64,000 nucleotides of DNA, from positions 1 through 64,000 of the forward strand of contig SVEG01000015.1 in NCBI GenBank assembly GCA_015057505.1, read 5' to 3'. Positions 61,501 through 64,000 of this stretch are shown in pieces. This DNA comes from Lachnospiraceae bacterium (GTDB taxonomy: Bacteria > Bacillota > Clostridia > Lachnospirales > Lachnospiraceae). A program made the translations under genes and the position numbers. Below the pieces are notes generated by a model. That model worked only from the letters and a program-made list of their open reading frames with translations, made no database searches and had not been told where the DNA came from. The first letter of the stretch is position 1. The number at the start of each line of letters is the position of its first letter.

Positions 61501-61734
61501 TTCGATTACCGTACCATAATCGGAAGTATACTTTTCATTCAACGGACGTCCTGCTTTGGAATTCTCTTCAACAGTCTCCGCCTCTTCTGTGCCTGTTCCG
61601 GCTGTCGCAGTTGTTGTTAGCAACGTATCATTTACTGCAAAAGCAGTCAGAACAAAACTGTTCAACATCACAAACGCCAAAAATAATGAAATTATGGTTT
61701 TTGCCTTGTTGATTTTGCGCGTTTTAGTACTCAT
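58519..61734 (-). CDS. large exported binding protein with zinc ribbon and CBM-like domains
   Basis: 1071 residues, twice the usual size. Signal peptide (1-33, no lipobox Cys); zinc ribbon with C125-x-x-C128 and C147-x-x-C150; two jelly-roll carbohydrate-binding-like domains (about 160-310 and 335-480, each with a D-G-x-x-P-(Y/F) loop); helical linker (about 505-600); family-1 solute-binding domain (about 645-1050, from I-N-V-W-V-A-R-G). It is the binding partner of permease pair 1 and could catch polysaccharide through the CBM-like part. The lack of a lipid anchor is odd. GGAGG before the ATG; divergent from the AraC-type regulator. Confidence 0.82.
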   Translation of the reverse strand: MSTKTRKINKAKTIISLFLAFVMLNSFVLTAFAVNDTLLTTTATAGTGTEEAETVEENSKAGRPLNEKYTSDYGTVIEGDYLDLNTIPDYSELLEQYAAANNATEDIEVKLTATTTHVLYKYVTCDDCGKSSGAGNMSRNAAGHYSCPECGGECPEIKTKEQKIVLSSYEGKDAFVWTSDYDYIEFDIYVPSDALYQIEVDYYLTSGNSSNGQRELYIDGTYPFTEAGDLTFYRYFKDEGEPVINSLGDQTRPSQVAIPGWRTQKVIDGAGLIVQPPKFLLEKGKHTIRLAYNRTDMAIAGIRLVVPSDVADYATVYAEYMAKGYKEVNVKTLEFQAETETLEKNDPTLRRESNTNPTVRPRALACRLLNVMGGSRWRYGNQTITWQFDVAESGLYKIGVRYSQQWNDGLSAYRQIEIDGEVPYKEFLEYEFPFTGTKWQLETLADKEGNPYVVYLEAGTHTMSMTVKFGDLSAIVESLEEDIATLSDMVLNITLVAGSSPDPNYDYRFFKIIPGLEAQFKEVVASLEWKYAYLKEHCDKLPAMANQFLTLRDQLKELAEDPFIIAKRFNDLGNAQESLSTYYQTLQEGRLLVDYFYVGPESAKWKNEKSNIFSSMYTVWCDFTSSFTKDYDNVGGVLDDDVVITETINVWVARGTEWAELIKELADESFTPYTGISIDVNVVPANQLSAGSVNALMLAITSKKAPDVAMGVDISSPGEFAIRDAVYDLSQFEGYTIESPSGRGAYEVKGFNEIKERFVEAIFDVYTYNGGIYALPETMDINVLFYRKDILSALGINVPDTRQELYDYVMPVLYQNGLEFYFARDFTQILFQNGGDYYTENGMKTAFDTPEAYIAFKEYTELFTHYDVDETANFYNRFRDGVMPIGVGSFTTYLQLCVAAPELAGKWAISLLPGVEKTAVDEDGKEYTYVDRTAGAVAQTCDIILKQSTKPEASWAFIEWWTSAEVQKLYASEVEALQGASARWNTANKEAFLSLDWDAEDIEVIQQSWEWTREVPFVLGGQYVARHLTNAWTAVVVSGGDVREALEGAVKEINRELRMKNEEYGFVVPEE

Positions 61735-61836
61735 TCTCGCTGCACCCTCCTTGTTTCAATGCATTATTACACAATTTACATAACATATACTTGACTTTTT
61801 TTAGTAAAAATGTCAATATAAAATGTATCATAATAA

Positions 61837-61970
61837 ATATCAAGTTTCAACCACTTTTTTTTGATATACCTGTCACAAATTTGATATTAACATTTTTTAC
61901 AAATCAATTTTGGTTGTTAAAGCATTTTTACCAATATCACTTTTTTGATATTATTATACTTTTTTGATAT
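61837..61970. promoter_or_regulatory. TTGATAT half-sites, probable AraC-type operator array
   Basis: TTGATAT at 61861, 61881, 61945 and 61964 forms two direct pairs with steps of 20 and 19 bp; three copies are preceded by a run of five or six T. An inverted copy (ATATCAA) lies at 61837. Two-turn direct repeats are typical of AraC-family sites, and the array lies between the AraC-type gene and the operon. Confidence 0.65.
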
Positions 61971-62012
61971 AAGAAATTCTTAATCCCATACCTTTTTCAG
62001 CGAGGAACACTC

Positions 62013-64000
62013 ATGTCATCCATTTATACAAAATCACCAAAAAATACATTTCTATTTGTTAAACTTATATATATTATTTTGCTCTTTGTATGTGGTCTTT
62101 TTTGTATTACTGCATGTTTTTATACACTTTCACTAAATTCAACTGAGAAGTCGCAATATGAACAAATTCAAGACAATTGTTCCATAACAGATTCCATGAT
62201 ATCTCAAGAGCTTCATGATTACTTATACAGTAACCTTAACCGTTCAATTACGTCAGTTAATACTTTCTCCAGTTTTTTAAAAAGCAAGGATTCTTCATCT
62301 ACATTTTTTCAAAAAATCCGAATTGACCTTTTTGATCATTATTTATTAAAGCAGAACATCCTAAATGACATTCTGCTGTTCAGGGTATATGACGAATCAT
62401 TTGTATCTGCCACGCGCGCAGGTTACAGTCTTGAAGCAACCTATTCACAACAACAGCAAATACAGAATATCAATTATTCAGATTTACATGAGCTTACGGC
62501 ATTAGAACCCTTTTCGGCTCCGACATTATATTTAACAGCAACATCACATTTGTATTATATTTTTCCCGTTTATCAGCAGTCACACGGCAACACTGCCGAA
62601 TACCTCGGTTTTGCCGGATTATACATCAACCCTGCCAATTTCTTTAATATAGACAGCGCCTCATCCGGTAATGATAATTACGGCACCTCTCTTATCCTTA
62701 TGAATGAGGAAGTCCTGTACGTAAATGGCGAGAATGTTCTTTCAGAAAAGGCAATCCTCAATATTATTGATGAATTTACGGGAATGAACAAAAACGATTC
62801 GCCGTCTTTAACGCTTAACAGGAACTTTGTTTCCACGGAATATTCCTTCTATTACACATATTCCGATGCCAACAACTTGACATTTTTGTATTACGAGCCC
62901 ATCGTCAATCCCTTGTCGCTACTTTTTAATTTTGAAAATGATTTGTCGCAGTTATACTGGATTGCAGTCAGCATATTATTTATTTTCTTTCTCCTGCTTT
63001 TCATCAACAAAGCATATGGCATGCGCAAAATCTCGCACTTGTATACTGAAAGCAGATATACTACAGTCAATGAAGAGCACTTTATTTTTAAAAATGCGAT
63101 TGATTTATTAAGCGGCAACATTTCCCCTCAAATGATTGACGATACATTATGCAACATTTTAAACATAAAACAACCGGACAAATATACTTCCTGTATTATT
63201 ATAGAGCCGGAACCCCTTACAATACTTAAAATGACCCCTGAGCAAAAATCTGATTTTATGGCCGAAATAACCGTTTCCCTACGTATGTATTCGGAAGTTT
63301 CCTCAGATACGCATCTGGCCACAATCAATTACCCCCAGAACAAGATAACCTGTATCGTTAACTCCAATAGTTTCCTCCCCGAAACGCTTGCTCACAATAT
63401 GCATGAGCATTTGGAAAGTGTATACAATAACTGTCGTTTTAACGTACTTTGCAGTACGCCGAGCCTTTTAACTTCTGATTTACAGCGTAACTATTCCATA
63501 CTTACACACGGGCTCAAATACTCCTATGTTTACGGATACGGCAATCTATTTACTCAGGAAACATTAGAACGTTTTGAATCCTCAGACGATATCATTGACC
63601 CTGGTTTAAGTAGTAAAATACGTCAGCTTTTCAGAGAGCATAATTTTGACGAACTCATACAATACATAGCAGGACTGCCTTATGTAATCCGTGGCAAAGC
63701 TTCCGCTTATTCCCGTATATATGACCACTATAGAAGTATCTTTTTTGTAGTAAACGCATTTTGCACTAATAATTACACCAATTATCCCTACAAGGATATT
63801 CCTCTGTCCGATCTTATGCGTCAATTTGAGTCCATAGATGAAGCATCTGCCTTCCTCGTAGACCTCATCAACATGCTTAAAAACACGCCATTGTCGGATG
63901 AGCGCAATCAAGGTAATTCTATCGCCAAAAAATTTATTGACAGAATCATTGAATATATTGACGAAAACATTGTCGATGCATCCTTAAACGGTGTTGCCGA
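62013..64000 (+). CDS. AraC-family membrane sensor-regulator (partial, runs off the end)
   Basis: The frame is open from ATG 62013 (GAGGA 8 nt upstream) to the window end, 662 codons. Layout: membrane helix (about 14-40), extracellular sensor region (about 41-300), second helix (about 308-328, W-I-A-V-S-I-L-F-I-F), cytoplasmic part, and from about 635 the start of an AraC DNA-binding domain (I-I-E-Y-I-D-E-N-I). It resembles YesN/LytR-AraC-type membrane regulators of sugar operons and would control the divergent transport operon through the half-sites at 61837-61970. The end of the DNA-binding domain lies outside. Confidence 0.85.
   Translation, partial: MSSIYTKSPKNTFLFVKLIYIILLFVCGLFCITACFYTLSLNSTEKSQYEQIQDNCSITDSMISQELHDYLYSNLNRSITSVNTFSSFLKSKDSSSTFFQKIRIDLFDHYLLKQNILNDILLFRVYDESFVSATRAGYSLEATYSQQQQIQNINYSDLHELTALEPFSAPTLYLTATSHLYYIFPVYQQSHGNTAEYLGFAGLYINPANFFNIDSASSGNDNYGTSLILMNEEVLYVNGENVLSEKAILNIIDEFTGMNKNDSPSLTLNRNFVSTEYSFYYTYSDANNLTFLYYEPIVNPLSLLFNFENDLSQLYWIAVSILFIFFLLLFINKAYGMRKISHLYTESRYTTVNEEHFIFKNAIDLLSGNISPQMIDDTLCNILNIKQPDKYTSCIIIEPEPLTILKMTPEQKSDFMAEITVSLRMYSEVSSDTHLATINYPQNKITCIVNSNSFLPETLAHNMHEHLESVYNNCRFNVLCSTPSLLTSDLQRNYSILTHGLKYSYVYGYGNLFTQETLERFESSDDIIDPGLSSKIRQLFREHNFDELIQYIAGLPYVIRGKASAYSRIYDHYRSIFFVVNAFCTNNYTNYPYKDIPLSDLMRQFESIDEASAFLVDLINMLKNTPLSDERNQGNSIAKKFIDRIIEYIDENIVDASLNGVA

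Noticed and set aside
62891..63911. Three minus-strand ORFs at the window end
   Set aside because: They lie inside the open plus-strand frame of the AraC-type regulator, which has clear domains and runs off the end.
1..64000. tRNA, rRNA, insertion sequences, integrases, CRISPR arrays
   Set aside because: None was recognised on reading both strands; a tRNAscan or HMM search could not be run.

Overview
The window looks like a chromosomal segment of a motile, spore-forming, low-GC Firmicute of the Lachnospiraceae type, perhaps Lachnospira or a relative. The reasons are a Bacillus/Clostridium-order late flagellar cluster, SpoIIID next to an Mbl-type MreB, pectin-degrading enzymes and choline-binding-type surface proteins. 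The genus is inference; no rRNA is present.

Layout. 1-9548 is a cell-surface block: the start of an exported protein, a VanZ-like protein, two paralogous surface proteins with long minisatellite repeats, an Ig-like protein with cell-wall-binding repeats, a nucleotidyltransferase of the LicC type with a truncated kinase tail, a zinc-ribbon protein and a GH25 lysozyme with cell-wall-binding repeats. 9811-12314 holds xpaC and telA. 12932-28419 is a minus-strand flagellar region: flgF, flgG, a rod-binding protein, recD2, comF, yvyF, flgN, flgM, two flgK genes, flgL, fliW, csrA, flaG, fliD, fliS and a fliT-like gene. It is headed by mbl (28494-29486), with spoIIID divergent from it. 30365-35132 holds an O-antigen-ligase-like protein, a GH28 polygalacturonase, a methyltransferase and a histidine phosphatase. 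35305-39338 is a small accessory cassette bounded by a 30-bp near-perfect direct repeat; it carries an XRE-TPR regulator, an oligogalacturonate lyase (PL22) and an AlbA/Schlafen-type ATP-binding regulator. 39630-45396 holds a GMP synthase lacking most of its glutaminase domain, a CofE-like ligase, a Dus enzyme, and a PocR-MCP sensor with an iron alcohol dehydrogenase. 45614-64000 is a carbohydrate locus: an AraC-type membrane sensor, divergent from a nine-gene minus-strand run with two complete sets of ABC permeases and binding proteins, an NHL-TPR-Yip1 membrane protein, a DUF5696-type protein and a GH2 beta-galactosidase.

Most unusual signals. (1) Two giant imperfect palindromes (12322-12936 and 22512-23059) have outer arms of 73-78 bp that pair perfectly or nearly so within a copy but are unrelated between copies, around a conserved asymmetric core. 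This is the covariation expected of a very large structured RNA or a foldback mobile element. (2) A bipartite hairpin of about 45 bp occurs three times. (3) Three sigma-D-type promoters share an identical TAAT-N15-CGATA layout; one drives a surface protein outside the flagellar cluster. (4) The GMP synthase has lost its glutaminase catalytic triad.

How the genes fit together. FliW/CsrA, FlgM/FlgN and FliS/FliT-like are the usual control and chaperone set for late flagellar assembly. The PL22 and GH28 enzymes are both predicted cytoplasmic and would act on imported oligogalacturonides. The LicC-like enzyme and the cell-wall-binding proteins suggest phosphocholine-like surface decoration. The 45.6-64 kb locus looks like a sensor-controlled oligosaccharide uptake and hydrolysis system; its transporters have no ATPase in the window and probably use a shared one.
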